NCBI RefSeq assembly: GCF_900258505.1
Contig: NZ_LT984895.1
Location: 1,532,261 to 1,596,260, forward strand
Direction: 5' to 3'
DNA: 64,000 nt
Source: Brachybacterium timonense
GTDB lineage: Bacteria > Actinomycetota > Actinomycetes > Actinomycetales > Dermabacteraceae
The translations under genes and the position numbers were made by a program. Numbering within the stretch: position 1 is the first letter of the stretch; each line of letters starts with the position of its first letter. The notes under the pieces were generated by a model that saw nothing but the letters and a program-made list of their open reading frames with translations, made no database searches and was not told where the DNA came from. Below are positions 35,842 to 45,679 of the stretch, piece by piece.

Positions 35842-36966
35842 TCACGTGGGATCACCTGAGCTCGCCGGCAGAGACCTGACGCCGTCAGCGGCGGCGTTCA
35901 CAGTACGGACGAACAGCAGCAGCCAGGCGTAGGTGGTGATGCTTGCCCCCATCTCGAAGGCTGTCATGTTCAGGTAGTCCAGGCCCTCGTAGAGCACGAC
36001 CAGCGTGATCAACAGCCCGAGGGCGACCGTTGTAAACGCCCGTAGACCACCGGGGAGACAGTGCAGCAGCACAGGGAACGTGAGCAGGATCAGTCCGAAG
36101 ACGACCACGAGTGACTTCGCGGCAATGTCGTGCGCAGTGCGGTTGACGTTCATCGGGATCAGCGCGACCGCGGCCACGAGCAGCCCGATAGAGGCCAATG
36201 CGGCGTGGACAACCTGCACTCGCCAGCGGGATTCTCCCATGTGCTCCACCCACACGCGCAGATCGTGGGCGACGCCCTCGGAGACCGTGACCAGAGCGAT
36301 CCCTGTCAACAGCAGGGTGATGTTGAACCGAAGACCAGATTGGTCCGATTGGGCGCCGAGCACCGAGAAATAGCGTTCCCACCAGAACGGGTCCGGCGAG
36401 ACCAGGGCTGCAGACAGCACACCGACGACCACGAACACAGCGAGTAGCGTCGCCAGAGAACGCGTGGTCACAGCCTGGGCGCTGGAGGCGACCACGTAGG
36501 CGGTGGTGGCACTGGCGATCGCCACCCAGAAGGTGCCCGCCACGCGATCCAGGGCAACCCCGACAAATGCGGATTGGAACACCAAGAAGGCGCCACTCAC
36601 CAAGAAGAATGCGAGCAGGCCGTGGACGAGCGCGAGGACTGCGACGTCCGCGATCAAGCGCCAACCCGGTGCGTTCTGCAGCCAGGGCTCACGACGTCGG
36701 GTCAGGAGCAGGAGGACCGCGGCAGCGATCGGCACAGCCACGACGAAGGAGGCGATCGCGGCTGCCTGTCCGATCGACGGGTCGCCGGAAAGCGGCCTTG
36801 TGCCGGTTAGCAACGAAGCGCCGATGCCGATACCAGCGAGCGCGCCGGCAACACCAAGCAACAGCGCCAGGACCTCGGAACGGATCGCCGGCGAGGCCCG
36901 GAGCCGGGCACGTGACGCCGCCTCTCGCCCGCGCGGGCGGTCAGGCTCTGTGGGTCTCGATCTCAT
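35842..36966 (-). CDS. Polytopic membrane protein (possibly DUF998-like)
   Basis: A 374-residue integral membrane protein with about nine or ten hydrophobic helices spread from residue 35 to 360, a basic N-terminus rich in Arg/Pro, and a loop FWWERYFSVLGAQSDQSG in the middle. The loop and helix spacing are reminiscent of DUF998 proteins, but I am not certain. It starts 14 bases after the parC stop (ATG at 36966), so it is probably transcribed with parC. No transporter signature or catalytic motif is visible. Confidence 0.6.
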   Translation of the reverse strand: MRSRPTEPDRPRGREAASRARLRASPAIRSEVLALLLGVAGALAGIGIGASLLTGTRPLSGDPSIGQAAAIASFVVAVPIAAAVLLLLTRRREPWLQNAPGWRLIADVAVLALVHGLLAFFLVSGAFLVFQSAFVGVALDRVAGTFWVAIASATTAYVVASSAQAVTTRSLATLLAVFVVVGVLSAALVSPDPFWWERYFSVLGAQSDQSGLRFNITLLLTGIALVTVSEGVAHDLRVWVEHMGESRWRVQVVHAALASIGLLVAAVALIPMNVNRTAHDIAAKSLVVVFGLILLTFPVLLHCLPGGLRAFTTVALGLLITLVVLYEGLDYLNMTAFEMGASITTYAWLLLFVRTVNAAADGVRSLPASSGDPT

Positions 36967-36980
36967 CAGCGCACGCGGGG

Positions 36981-39452
36981 TCAGCCGACCGCGGCGATCG
37001 GCACCGCCACCGGTGAGCCGGAACCATCGCGCCTGCCCACGGGAGCGGGAAGGTCGATCGGTTGGCCGGCCTCGGAGCATGCACGCGCTGGATGAGGCAC
37101 CACCCAGGCGCTGATCAGGGCGTCCTCACCACGCAGGAAACGGTGGCAGCGCACACCGCCGGTCGCCCGGCCCTTCGCCGGATACTCCGCGAGAGCTGTG
37201 ACCTTCAGCGAGCCTGTCTGCAGCGAGGGCAGTGTTCCCGAGGTCCCCGCGACCGTGACCACATCGGCGGCTGCTGTCACATCAATCGCGCCAAAGCTGA
37301 CCACCTGTGCATCGGCGCTGAGCTTCACCCCTGCCACACCGCCTGCACCGCGACCCTGCGGCCGGACACCGGAGGCGGGGAAGTGCAGCAGTTGCGCGTC
37401 GGAGGTGATGAACACGAGGTCCAGGTCAGCGTCCTGCTCAAGGTCGACCACGCTCACGACGTGGTCACCGTCCTTCAACGCGATGATCTCGAAGCCGTCG
37501 GTGCGCGGATAGTCGAGTTGCACCCGCTTGACCACGCCCTGCGCAGTGCCGAGCGCGAGCGAGCCACCCCGGGCGATGTCGTCCTCGCCCAGGCGGATCA
37601 GGCCCACCACACGCTCGTCGCGCTCGAGCGCCACGAGGTCCGCGATGCGGGTGCCGCCAGCGAGCGAGGGCGCGCTGGCTGTTGCGACCAGTTCCGGCAG
37701 GTCCACCACGCTCAGACGCAGCACACGCCCGGCACTGGTCACCGCCCCCACGTCGGAGCGTGCCGAGGTGCGGACATCACAGACCACCACGTCGTGCGCG
37801 CCACGCTGGCCTTCGCGCACCAGTGGCTCCTCACCCGCGATCCGGGCGATCAGCCCGGTACCGGTCAGCAGCACCCGGCAGGGGTTATCGGCGACCTCGA
37901 GGTCGGCTCCCGCCTGTGCAGGGGCCGGCTGGTCTGCGGCTTCGAGCAGGACAGTACGGCGTGGCGTGCCATGGCTAGCAGCGACCTGAGCGAGCTCATC
38001 GGACACGAGGCGACGCAGCACCTCCTCGGAGCTCAGGATCTCCTCGAGCCGCTCGATCTCGCGGCGCAGGTCATCCCGCTCGCCCTCGAGCTCGATCTGC
38101 GAGAACTTCGTCAGGCGGCGCAGACGCAGCTCAAGGATGTATTCGGCCTGTACCTGCGTGAGGTCGAAGACGGTCATCAGGCGGGTGCGGGCGCTCTCAG
38201 CGTCATCGCTCGTGCGGACGATCTGGATGACCTCGTCGATATCCACGATGGCCAGCAGCAGGCCTTCCACCAGATGCAGGCGGTCACGGTGCTTGCCCAG
38301 CCGGTGTTCGGTGCGGCGCCGTACCACGGCGATGCGGTGGTCGACGAAGACCTCGAGCAGGTGCTTGAGGCCCATGGTGCGGGGCTGCCCGTCCACCAGC
38401 GCCACATTGTTGATCCCGAAGGATTCCTCCATCGGGGTGTGCTTGTACAGCTGCTGTAGCACCGCTTCCGGGTTGAACCCGGATTTGATGGTCAGGACCA
38501 GGCGCATGCCGTGGTGGCGGTCGGTGAGGTCCTGGTAGTCGCTGACGCCCTGCACCTTCTTGGACTGCACGGCATCGCGCAGCCTCTCCGCGAGCTTCTC
38601 CGGCCCCACCTGGTACGGCAGCTCCGTGACGACGATGCCCTTGCGGCGGCTCGTCACGTTCTCGATGCGGGTTGTGGCACGCATCTTGAAGGAACCACGC
38701 CCCGTGCGATACGCGTCCCGGATCCCGTCCAACCCCACGATCCGGCCGCCCGTGGGCAGATCCGGCCCGGGCACGAAGCGCATCAGTGCCTCGAGATCGG
38801 CTTCCGGATCGTCGATCAGGTGACGCGCCGCCGCGATCACTTCGACGAGGTTGTGGGGCGCCATGTTTGTGGCCATCCCCACCGCGATGCCTGATGCGCC
38901 ATTGACCAGCAGGTTCGGGTACTGTGCGGGAAGAACTTCGGGCTGGGTGAGCTGATTGTCGTAGTTCGGCACCAGGTCCACGACGTCCTCGTCCAGCGAG
39001 TCCGTCATGAGCAGAGCAGCTGCTGCCAGCCGAGCCTCCGTGTAACGCGCCGCAGCTGGCCCGTTGTCCAAAGAACCGAAGTTGCCGTGACCATCCACGA
39101 GCGGCAGACGCATCGAGAAGTCCTGCGCCATGCGCACCAGGGCGTCGTAGATCGCGCTGTCGCCGTGCGGATGGAGCTTGCCCATCACCTCACCCACAAC
39201 GCGCTGACTCTTGACATGCCCGCGATCGGGGCGCAGACCCATTTCCGCCATCATGTAGAGGATCCGACGCTGCACGGGCTTGAGGCCGTCGCGCGCATCA
39301 GGCAGAGCGCGCGAGTAGATCACCGAGTAGGCGTACTCGAGGAAGGACGCCTCCATCTCGCTGGTGACGTCAATGTCGAGGATCGACTCCTCGAAGGGCT
39401 CGTCCTCCGCCGTGGTCTGCGATGCTCTGCTTCGGGCCATGTTCGCCATCAT
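36981..39452 (-). CDS. parC: Type IIA DNA topoisomerase A subunit (topoisomerase IV ParC)
   Basis: An A subunit of about 823 residues that cleaves and rejoins DNA. It has the QRDR region [20 protein letters not shown], the catalytic tyrosine in [10 protein letters not shown] (about residue 137), the breakage-reunion core and coiled coil, and a C-terminal beta-pinwheel. The pinwheel has [15 protein letters not shown] but not the canonical QRRGGRG gyrase box, so it reads as topoisomerase IV (decatenase) rather than gyrase. The exact start is uncertain among ATGs at 39452, 39449 and 39440. The frame opening at 39767 is antisense to the divergent gene. A downstream membrane-protein gene follows closely. 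Confidence 0.87.
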   Translation of the reverse strand: MMANMARSRASQTTAEDEPFEESILDIDVTSEMEASFLEYAYSVIYSRALPDARDGLKPVQRRILYMMAEMGLRPDRGHVKSQRVVGEVMGKLHPHGDSAIYDALVRMAQDFSMRLPLVDGHGNFGSLDNGPAAARYTEARLAAAALLMTDSLDEDVVDLVPNYDNQLTQPEVLPAQYPNLLVNGASGIAVGMATNMAPHNLVEVIAAARHLIDDPEADLEALMRFVPGPDLPTGGRIVGLDGIRDAYRTGRGSFKMRATTRIENVTSRRKGIVVTELPYQVGPEKLAERLRDAVQSKKVQGVSDYQDLTDRHHGMRLVLTIKSGFNPEAVLQQLYKHTPMEESFGINNVALVDGQPRTMGLKHLLEVFVDHRIAVVRRRTEHRLGKHRDRLHLVEGLLLAIVDIDEVIQIVRTSDDAESARTRLMTVFDLTQVQAEYILELRLRRLTKFSQIELEGERDDLRREIERLEEILSSEEVLRRLVSDELAQVAASHGTPRRTVLLEAADQPAPAQAGADLEVADNPCRVLLTGTGLIARIAGEEPLVREGQRGAHDVVVCDVRTSARSDVGAVTSAGRVLRLSVVDLPELVATASAPSLAGGTRIADLVALERDERVVGLIRLGEDDIARGGSLALGTAQGVVKRVQLDYPRTDGFEIIALKDGDHVVSVVDLEQDADLDLVFITSDAQLLHFPASGVRPQGRGAGGVAGVKLSADAQVVSFGAIDVTAAADVVTVAGTSGTLPSLQTGSLKVTALAEYPAKGRATGGVRCHRFLRGEDALISAWVVPHPARACSEAGQPIDLPAPVGRRDGSGSPVAVPIAAVG

Positions 39453-39520
39453 CGCCCATATGCGGCGGGTGACAGCGCAGGCCGCACCGAGAAATCCTGT
39501 GATCCGCATCGGATGGCCGG

Positions 39521-39526
39521 TACCCT
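39521..39526 (+). promoter_or_regulatory. -10 box of a leaderless mRNA (GNAT-acyl-CoA synthetase gene)
   Basis: TACCCT, six bases (GCAGAC), then ATG at 39533. Confidence 0.55.
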
Positions 39527-39532
39527 GCAGAC

Positions 39533-42274
39533 ATGGCGACACGGCGCGATGGGGCAGCTCTTTTCTCCCGCCGACGGGGGGAGAGCCCCTCGGCGCGCCC
39601 TGCGTACCCGGCGCACTGGGAGGCCGATATCGCGTTGCGCGACGGCTCCGCCGCGCATCTGCGCCCCATTCGTCCACAGGACGCTCACGCGCTCCAGGCC
39701 TTTCATGAGGCTCAGTCTGAGCAGTCCCGATACTTGCGGTTCTTCGCGGCCATGCCCACGCTCTCACAGAAGGACCTCGAGCGTTTCACCGTCGTCGATC
39801 ACCGGGATCGGGTCGCGTTCGTCGTGCTGGTGGGGGAGCGGATCATCGCCGTCGGCCGGTACGACCGCACCGAGGACGACACGGCAGAAGTTGCCTTCAA
39901 CGTGTCTGATTCACGTCAGGGCACCGGGTTGGGCTCTGTTCTACTCGAGCACCTGGCTGCCGCAGCACGTGAACGAGGTATCCGCACCTTCACAGCGGAA
40001 GTGCTGCCCCAGAACACGAAGATGCTGAACGTCTTCACCGATGCTGGTTTCGATGTTGAACGCACCTACGACGACGGCGTCGTGCTGGTGTCTTTCTCCA
40101 TTGATCCCACGGAGCGTTCGCTTGCGGTGATGGCCGAACGTGAGCATGCCGCCGAAGCAACTGCCATGGAGCGTCTACTTCACCCCGAATCGATCCTCCT
40201 GGTGGGTGTCTCCACTCGCGGTGACTCACCGGGCGGACGGATCCTCGCGGCGCTCGAGCGATCCGAGTTCCCCGGCGCCGTGCATCTGGTCGCACGCGAC
40301 GCATTCGAGATCCGCGGCCACCGCACCCACCACCGCATCGCGGACGTCCCCGGACCCGTGGACCTCGCCGTGCTCGCCGTGCGGCCCGAGGCCTGCCTCG
40401 AGGCGGTGGAGGACTGCGCCGCGATCGGCGTACGCAGCGTCATGATTCCCACAGAAACCTTCGCGTCCGCACCGGATGGCGCGCAGCTGCAGCGCACGCT
40501 GCTCAGCGCGGTCCGCGGCCACGGCATGCGTTTGCTGGGCCCCGGTTCCTTCGGGTTCCTGCGCACCGGTGATAACGGCCTGAATGTCTCTTTGGCCCCC
40601 GGCACACCGAGGACGGGTCGCACCGCGCTGGCCGGCCAGTCCAGTGCTCTGTCTGCCATGCTGCTGGCCGGTGTCGACGCCCGCGGCACAGGTGTGAGCG
40701 AGTTTGTCTCCGTGGGCAACCGGGCGGACGTCTCCCTGAATGACTGCCTGCAGCATTGGGAGGGCGACCCTGACGTCGACGTGATCGGCCTTGCGCTGGA
40801 GTCAATGGGGAACCCCCGCAAGTTCACCCGCATTGCACGCCGCTTGACCCGAAGCACCCCGCTGATCGTCATGCGGCCACCGGCCACCGGTTCCTCCGTA
40901 CCGCCCGGGCATCTCGTGCGCACCAGCACCCTGCCGCGACGCGCACTTGACCAGGTGCTCGCCTCCGCTGGCGTGGTGCAGGCCACCCAGGGCGTGGACC
41001 ATCTGCTCGACATCACCGATGCGATCGCTCGACAGGGCCTGCCGCAAGGACCGCGCGTTGGCCTGCTGACCAATACCCCCGCCCTGGGGGAGGCGCTGCG
41101 CGGCGCCGCAGACACCGCCCATCTGGACGTGCGCATCGATAACCGGTCCGTGCCGCTGACCGGTTCGCACCGCTTGGTTGAGCGTGCCTTCACATCCATG
41201 GTTGCCCTGGACCACGTGGATCTCGTCGTCGCCGGTGTGCTCGACACGATGGTGGGCGATCCCGCCCAGGTGATTCGGCAGATGGCCACGGTCGCGCGCC
41301 ACTGTGAGGTCGCGCTCTTGGTGTGCCTGGTGACCACGCGAGAGCGCATGGAGCAGGTGCGGCAGGCTGTGCGCGATGACTCGGTGCTGCCGCCCGTCTT
41401 CACCACGCCGTATGCCGCCGTGCGCGCCGGAGCTGGAATGCTCGCCGCCGCGCTGCGGCCGCACGTGGATGAGGCGGCGCCGCCGATCCTGGACGGTATC
41501 GACCCCGCTCGTGCCCGTCGACTCGTCGAGGAGGCGATCCCCGCGCCTCATGGCGAGGCCCGCATGGACACGACCGACGTGACGGAACTGCTGGAGGCAT
41601 ACGGTATTCCTGTGCTCCCGTCCCTGCCGGCGTCCGACGAGGAGCTGGCTGTGCGCAATGCCGAGCAGCTCGGCTATCCGGTGGCGCTCAAGAGCAGTGA
41701 CCCGATATTGCGCCACCGTGCTGACCTGGGTGGGGTGCGGCTTGATCTGGCGGATGCCGCGCACGTGCGGCACGCTCATCGCGAGATGCGTAAGCGCCTC
41801 GCGTTCTCCTCGGCGCCGCTACGCGTGCAGAGCATGGCTGAGCCCGGCGTGCCCATGGTGGTGCGCACTGTGGAGGACCCTGCCCTGGGGCCCGTGATCT
41901 CCCTGTCCGTTGCCGGGGACGCGACCGATCTTCTCGACGACATCGCCTACGCGATCCCGCCGCTCAGCATGCCCGCCGCACATCGTCTGATTGACGCGCC
42001 CGCCGGCAGCGTGCGGTTGGACGGCCGCCGTGGTCTGCCTCCAGCGGATCGTGATGCCCTGGCTGATCTGCTCGTGCGCATGGGACGTCTCGCAGAGGAT
42101 CTGCCTGAAGTCGCACGCCTCGATCTGTACCCCGTGATCGTCGCCCAACAGGGCTGTGTGGTGGTCGGCGCCGACGCCACTGTCGCGACCGCACCGAACC
42201 GCACGGACTCTGCGCGCCGCACCCTCGCCGGCCCGGTGGACACGCCCCCGGATCCGGACAGGGCGCAGAAGTGA
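39533..42274 (+). CDS. GNAT acetyltransferase fused to acyl-CoA synthetase-like domains (Pat type)
   Basis: A 913-residue protein lysine acetyltransferase candidate. Residues about 30-190 are GNAT (motif A VSDSRQGTGLGSVLLEHL). Residues 213-670 are the CoA-binding, ligase-CoA and succinyl-CoA-synthetase-like parts of NDP-forming acyl-CoA synthetases (HPESILLVGVSTRGDSPGG, LLGPGSFGFL), and residues 690-900 are an ATP-grasp domain (EAYGIPVLPS, YPVALKSSDP). The GNAT domain is N-terminal, the reverse of E. coli PatZ but like several actinobacterial Pat proteins. Such proteins acetylate and switch off acetyl-CoA synthetase. Divergent from parC, leaderless-type promoter. Confidence 0.87.
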   Translation: MATRRDGAALFSRRRGESPSARPAYPAHWEADIALRDGSAAHLRPIRPQDAHALQAFHEAQSEQSRYLRFFAAMPTLSQKDLERFTVVDHRDRVAFVVLVGERIIAVGRYDRTEDDTAEVAFNVSDSRQGTGLGSVLLEHLAAAARERGIRTFTAEVLPQNTKMLNVFTDAGFDVERTYDDGVVLVSFSIDPTERSLAVMAEREHAAEATAMERLLHPESILLVGVSTRGDSPGGRILAALERSEFPGAVHLVARDAFEIRGHRTHHRIADVPGPVDLAVLAVRPEACLEAVEDCAAIGVRSVMIPTETFASAPDGAQLQRTLLSAVRGHGMRLLGPGSFGFLRTGDNGLNVSLAPGTPRTGRTALAGQSSALSAMLLAGVDARGTGVSEFVSVGNRADVSLNDCLQHWEGDPDVDVIGLALESMGNPRKFTRIARRLTRSTPLIVMRPPATGSSVPPGHLVRTSTLPRRALDQVLASAGVVQATQGVDHLLDITDAIARQGLPQGPRVGLLTNTPALGEALRGAADTAHLDVRIDNRSVPLTGSHRLVERAFTSMVALDHVDLVVAGVLDTMVGDPAQVIRQMATVARHCEVALLVCLVTTRERMEQVRQAVRDDSVLPPVFTTPYAAVRAGAGMLAAALRPHVDEAAPPILDGIDPARARRLVEEAIPAPHGEARMDTTDVTELLEAYGIPVLPSLPASDEELAVRNAEQLGYPVALKSSDPILRHRADLGGVRLDLADAAHVRHAHREMRKRLAFSSAPLRVQSMAEPGVPMVVRTVEDPALGPVISLSVAGDATDLLDDIAYAIPPLSMPAAHRLIDAPAGSVRLDGRRGLPPADRDALADLLVRMGRLAEDLPEVARLDLYPVIVAQQGCVVVGADATVATAPNRTDSARRTLAGPVDTPPDPDRAQK

Positions 42275-42286
42275 CACACTGATGCG

Positions 42287-42862
42287 ATGACCCCTGCTCT
42301 GCCCACGGCTCTGCTGAGTGACCTCATGGCGGCCGGCTACTTTCCGCAGACGGCCGCTTCCAGTATCGAACGGTCGCTGCGCCGCGCCCGGGTGACCGCC
42401 CATCTCGTGCGTCCGGAAACTACGTTTGACGGTGCCGAAGTGCGCCGCCACCTCACCGTCCTTGTGCTCACATCGACGCACCTGCTCATCACGCATCTTG
42501 ACGACGACCCGGCTGATGAGCTGAATCCCAGCCAGGTGGTGGCCACCACTGAGCGGGTGCGGTTGACCCGCATCAGCGGCACCGGGCTATCGCAGGTGTT
42601 CGACACCGACGGGCAGCGGGTGCGTGGCACGGAGGCGGAGATCACCCTGGGTATTGCGTGGAGCGGAACCCACCGGGTGGACGTGGACCGCGCCGTGTGC
42701 GATGACCCCGAGTGCCGCGCGGACCATGGCTACAGCGGCACCGTCGCCCCCGCAGATGTCGCCCTGCGCGTGAGTGCCCTCGCTGATGGTCCGTCGGCCG
42801 TGCAGGCTGCCATCGACTTCCACGGCGCGCTACTGGACGCCATTGACGCCGCGGACGCCTGA
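42287..42862 (+). CDS. DUF5998 family protein
   Basis: A 191-residue soluble protein matching the actinobacterial DUF5998 family: RRHLTVLVLTSTHLLITHLDDD in the middle, and CDDPECRADHGYSGT, a possible Cys-x4-Cys-x-x-x-His metal knuckle, near residue 145. Function unknown. It follows the GNAT fusion by 12 bases and precedes the phosphodiesterase gene by about 20 bases, an order conserved next to sepH in actinobacteria. A weak -10-like CACACT lies six bases before the ATG. Confidence 0.8.
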   Translation: MTPALPTALLSDLMAAGYFPQTAASSIERSLRRARVTAHLVRPETTFDGAEVRRHLTVLVLTSTHLLITHLDDDPADELNPSQVVATTERVRLTRISGTGLSQVFDTDGQRVRGTEAEITLGIAWSGTHRVDVDRAVCDDPECRADHGYSGTVAPADVALRVSALADGPSAVQAAIDFHGALLDAIDAADA

Positions 42863-42881
42863 GGTGGAGCCCCGCCCAAGT

Positions 42882-44006
42882 GTGACCACGACACCCGTCG
42901 ACTGGTCGGACGATCTGCTGCCCCCGCCCTTCGCGAACACAGACCGTCCGGGTCTGCTGGACGCCTACACATCGCTCCTTGCTGAACCTGACACCGGTCG
43001 CGAGCTGCTGGTGCTCCTGGACGGGTGCGGCACGGAGCTACTGGCGCAGCATCGAGCGCTCACGCCGACCCTGCGTGGGCTCGAGTCCGAGAGTCGATCT
43101 GTGCGCACCGTCGCGCCGAGCACGACGGCTACGGCCATGGTCTCTCTGCATACGGGGTGTGCTCCGGCACAGCATGGTGTGTTCGGGTACCGGACGTTCG
43201 ATCCCTCGACGGGGGATGCGGTACATCAGCTCTCCGGGGATGGTGTACTGCGCGGCGAGGACTGGATGCCGCGTCCGGGGCTGGCTGAGCGCAGCGGGCG
43301 GCGCTTCATTCAGGTCGCTCCTGCCCGGCATGGGCGCAGCCTGCTGAGCGCGATGGCCTATCGCGGGTGGGAGCTCGTGCCCCACGGAAAGCACGACCGG
43401 GCCGACGTCGCTGTACGGGCGCTGCGCCGCGGCGGTGACAGTGCCGTGGTGCATGTGCATCTGGACGATGTGGACCATGCTGGCCACGTCCACGGCATCG
43501 ATTCGGATACGTGGCGTGAAGCGCTTGCAGCGGTGGATGCTGAGCTCGGCGTGCTGCTGCGCCGCGCACCGGCGGGAACGCGCGTGAGGATCATTGCCGA
43601 TCACGGGATGGTCGACACGGACCCGGAGCACGCTGTCGAGCTGGATCAGCATCCGCGCGTGCGTGAGGCTGTGCAGGCGATCGCCGGAGAACCGCGCGCC
43701 GTGCTGCTGCGTGCCCCCGGCCATGACCCCGTGCACGTCGCGGCGGATGCGCAGGAACTGCTGGGGGAGCGCGGCCTCGCCCTCACCACTGATCAGGCAG
43801 TAGCAGCCGGGCTGTGGGGTGAGGCCGGCACGGCTCTGGACGAGCGGATGCGGGGCCGCGCGGGAGACGTCGTGATCCTTGCGCGCGGCCGCTGGACGAT
43901 TCAGTGTGAACGGCTGCGTTCGCCGAAGGATTCCGCGCTGATCGGGGTGCACGGCTCGCTGACATCAGCGGAGTCTGTGGTGCCCCTAATCCAGCTCGTG
44001 ATCTGA
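42882..44006 (+). CDS. Alkaline phosphatase/nucleotide pyrophosphatase-superfamily protein
   Basis: A 374-residue enzyme of the type I phosphodiesterase/nucleotide pyrophosphatase fold. Metal and active-site motifs include LLVLLDGCGTELL (first Asp), STTATAMVSLHTG with the nucleophile Thr, HLDDVDHAGHVHG (Asp and two His), and IIADHGMVD (Asp-His). No signal peptide is seen. It probably hydrolyses phosphodiester or phosphomonoester substrates; which ones is unknown. The start is a choice between GTG at 42882, with GGAG upstream at somewhat long spacing, and GTG at 42864 just after the DUF5998 stop. Confidence 0.82.
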   Translation: MTTTPVDWSDDLLPPPFANTDRPGLLDAYTSLLAEPDTGRELLVLLDGCGTELLAQHRALTPTLRGLESESRSVRTVAPSTTATAMVSLHTGCAPAQHGVFGYRTFDPSTGDAVHQLSGDGVLRGEDWMPRPGLAERSGRRFIQVAPARHGRSLLSAMAYRGWELVPHGKHDRADVAVRALRRGGDSAVVHVHLDDVDHAGHVHGIDSDTWREALAAVDAELGVLLRRAPAGTRVRIIADHGMVDTDPEHAVELDQHPRVREAVQAIAGEPRAVLLRAPGHDPVHVAADAQELLGERGLALTTDQAVAAGLWGEAGTALDERMRGRAGDVVILARGRWTIQCERLRSPKDSALIGVHGSLTSAESVVPLIQLVI

Positions 44007-44053
44007 GCGGCATGACAATCCGAGGGCGTGATGATCCTCAGCGGGCCACGCGG

Positions 44054-45271
44054 TCAGTCGTGCTTAGGGCCGAAGACGATCTCGTCCCAGCTGGGCATGC
44101 TCGCCCGCTTCGACTTCCGTTTCGCCGTCGCCTTCGCCTCGTTGTCGGGCTCCTCGGTGCCGTTGTCCGCTGAGTCGAAGCCGGGAAGCGGCGTGAGGTC
44201 AACAGTCTCCTGAGTGTGCACCTCGTCGTTCCCGGAGGCGTCATCGGCGTGATCCGCAGCGTCCACGTCGGAATCACGATCAGCGTCCGAGTCCGGCTGC
44301 TGCAGTGATGCCGATGACGCCGATGTCTCGGGCTCAGCGTCGTCAGTCTCAAGAGCGGGGTCCTGGTCAGGATCGATGATCTCGCTGGAGCGGTCATCAT
44401 CCTGCGCACGGCGATGCTCCTCGTGGGCCTCAACGTCGGCACCAGGGGAGCTGTCGTCCTCGAGCGAGGACCACACTCCCTCTGCACCGTCGGAGCTGTC
44501 CGACGGCACGGGACGCAGCCCACGTCGTGCGTTGAGCGCATCAAGATCTGCCTCGTCGATCGCCGAGGGATGCCGTCCTGTGCTCGGATGCAGGGGACGC
44601 GGGGTGTGACCATCACCGCGCGGCGGGGTGTGCTCGAAGGAGCCGTCGGCCTCCACGTCATAGACGCGGGAGCGGATCGCGGTCAGCCGGGCGCGCGGCC
44701 GCGGTTCATCGATGGGTGCATCGTCGTCACTCATCCAGCGCGCCTCGTCATCGAGCGCCGTCACCGAACGCGCGTCGAGCTGCACCTGCCAGTGCGCTTG
44801 CCGCGTGCGGCCACCAGCGGAGAACGTCAGCTCCAGCGTCCACGAGCCGTCCTGTCGGCGCCAGGCATCCCACGCCGTATCGGAACTGGCCTGACGTGCG
44901 GCGAGCCTGTCCGCGACGACGTCCTCCAGAGCTGGGCCGCCGCGGCCAACGCTGAAGCCGCGGGCACGCTGCGCTGTCCACTCGCGCTCGGCGATCACCG
45001 GACCTTCGTACCGGCGTACGTGCTCCACGGGGACCTGGGCGAGCTCGGCGATGTCCTCGGCGCTGCGACCAGAGCGCAGCAGTGCCTGGATCTCGCGGGG
45101 GCGCACCGGTGCGCTGTCGGCTGCTTGCAGGGCGCCCAGGGCGGGGCGGTCTCGACGCACGGCCGCGCGCAGCGCCTCCGTGATGCGCAGGGTGTACCGG
45201 TCGCCGTCGGAATCGATCAGGACGACATGCTCGCCGTCGTCGTGGATCCCGTCGAGCTCGAGCTCTCGCAT
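44054..45271 (-). CDS. sepH: Cell-division protein SepH
   Basis: A 405-residue actinobacterial FtsZ-binding protein. The N-terminal DUF3071 domain (MRELELDGIHDDGEHVVLIDSDGDRYTLRITEALRAAVRRD) contains a helix-turn-helix (VRPREIQALLRSGRSAEDIAELAQVPVEHVRRYEGPV), which in SepH promotes FtsZ assembly. A long acidic, disordered linker follows, and the conserved C-terminal peptide MPSWDEIVFGPKHD ends the protein. GGAGAGGACC precedes the ATG at 45271, so the N-terminal extension to 45340 is rejected. Confidence 0.9.
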   Translation of the reverse strand: MRELELDGIHDDGEHVVLIDSDGDRYTLRITEALRAAVRRDRPALGALQAADSAPVRPREIQALLRSGRSAEDIAELAQVPVEHVRRYEGPVIAEREWTAQRARGFSVGRGGPALEDVVADRLAARQASSDTAWDAWRRQDGSWTLELTFSAGGRTRQAHWQVQLDARSVTALDDEARWMSDDDAPIDEPRPRARLTAIRSRVYDVEADGSFEHTPPRGDGHTPRPLHPSTGRHPSAIDEADLDALNARRGLRPVPSDSSDGAEGVWSSLEDDSSPGADVEAHEEHRRAQDDDRSSEIIDPDQDPALETDDAEPETSASSASLQQPDSDADRDSDVDAADHADDASGNDEVHTQETVDLTPLPGFDSADNGTEEPDNEAKATAKRKSKRASMPSWDEIVFGPKHD

Positions 45272-45341
45272 CGTGGTCCTCTCCGCCGTGTGGTCCGGCA
45301 ACAGCAGTGGGGCCTGGCTGACGGACAGACCCCAGGGCACG

Positions 45342-45347
45342 ACCCTA
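45342..45347 (-). promoter_or_regulatory. Candidate -10 box for sepH
   Basis: TAGGGT on the minus strand; it would give a leader of about 65 bases to the sepH ATG. Confidence 0.4.
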
Positions 45348-45520
45348 ACCCTCGCGATGTCCTCTCAGTGCTGTGGCCCACGGGTGTGTTTGCACTATGC
45401 CCGGTGGACCCACTGCGGGATGTGCAGGCCGTGTAGCGATCTGAACGCGGGGTGATCGTGGCGTCGACGCGGTATGTACGTGGGCGTGCGACGTGCGCGC
45501 GGAGTGATCCCGACGGGATG

Positions 45521-45549
45521 TTGTCATCGGGGCATCGCTCTGCAATAAT
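45521..45549 (+). promoter_or_regulatory. Sigma-A-type promoter for the DUF4193 gene
   Basis: TTGTCA (45521-45526), a 17-base spacer and AATAAT (45544-45549); the best-formed -35/-10 pair I saw in the window. Confidence 0.6.
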
Positions 45550-45679
45550 CGCGCCGCATCCGACGATGCAGAGGCGCTTTCCCTGAAATCAAGGTGCCGC
45601 CTGCGCGCACCGGATCACGCTTCCACCAGGCCGGATATTCATCCGGCGTCCGCACGATCACATACAGGATGTCCGCCAG

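Larger units (their letters stand above)
45272..45679. other. Divergent intergenic region, sepH / DUF4193
   Basis: About 400 bases with no supported gene. The left side carries the sepH -10 candidate at 45342-45347. The right side carries a good plus-strand promoter at 45521-45549 and an untranslated leader of about 120 bases before the DUF4193 gene. A minus-strand frame at 45524-45937 is open but covers the DUF4193 gene and has no coding support. Confidence 0.5.
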
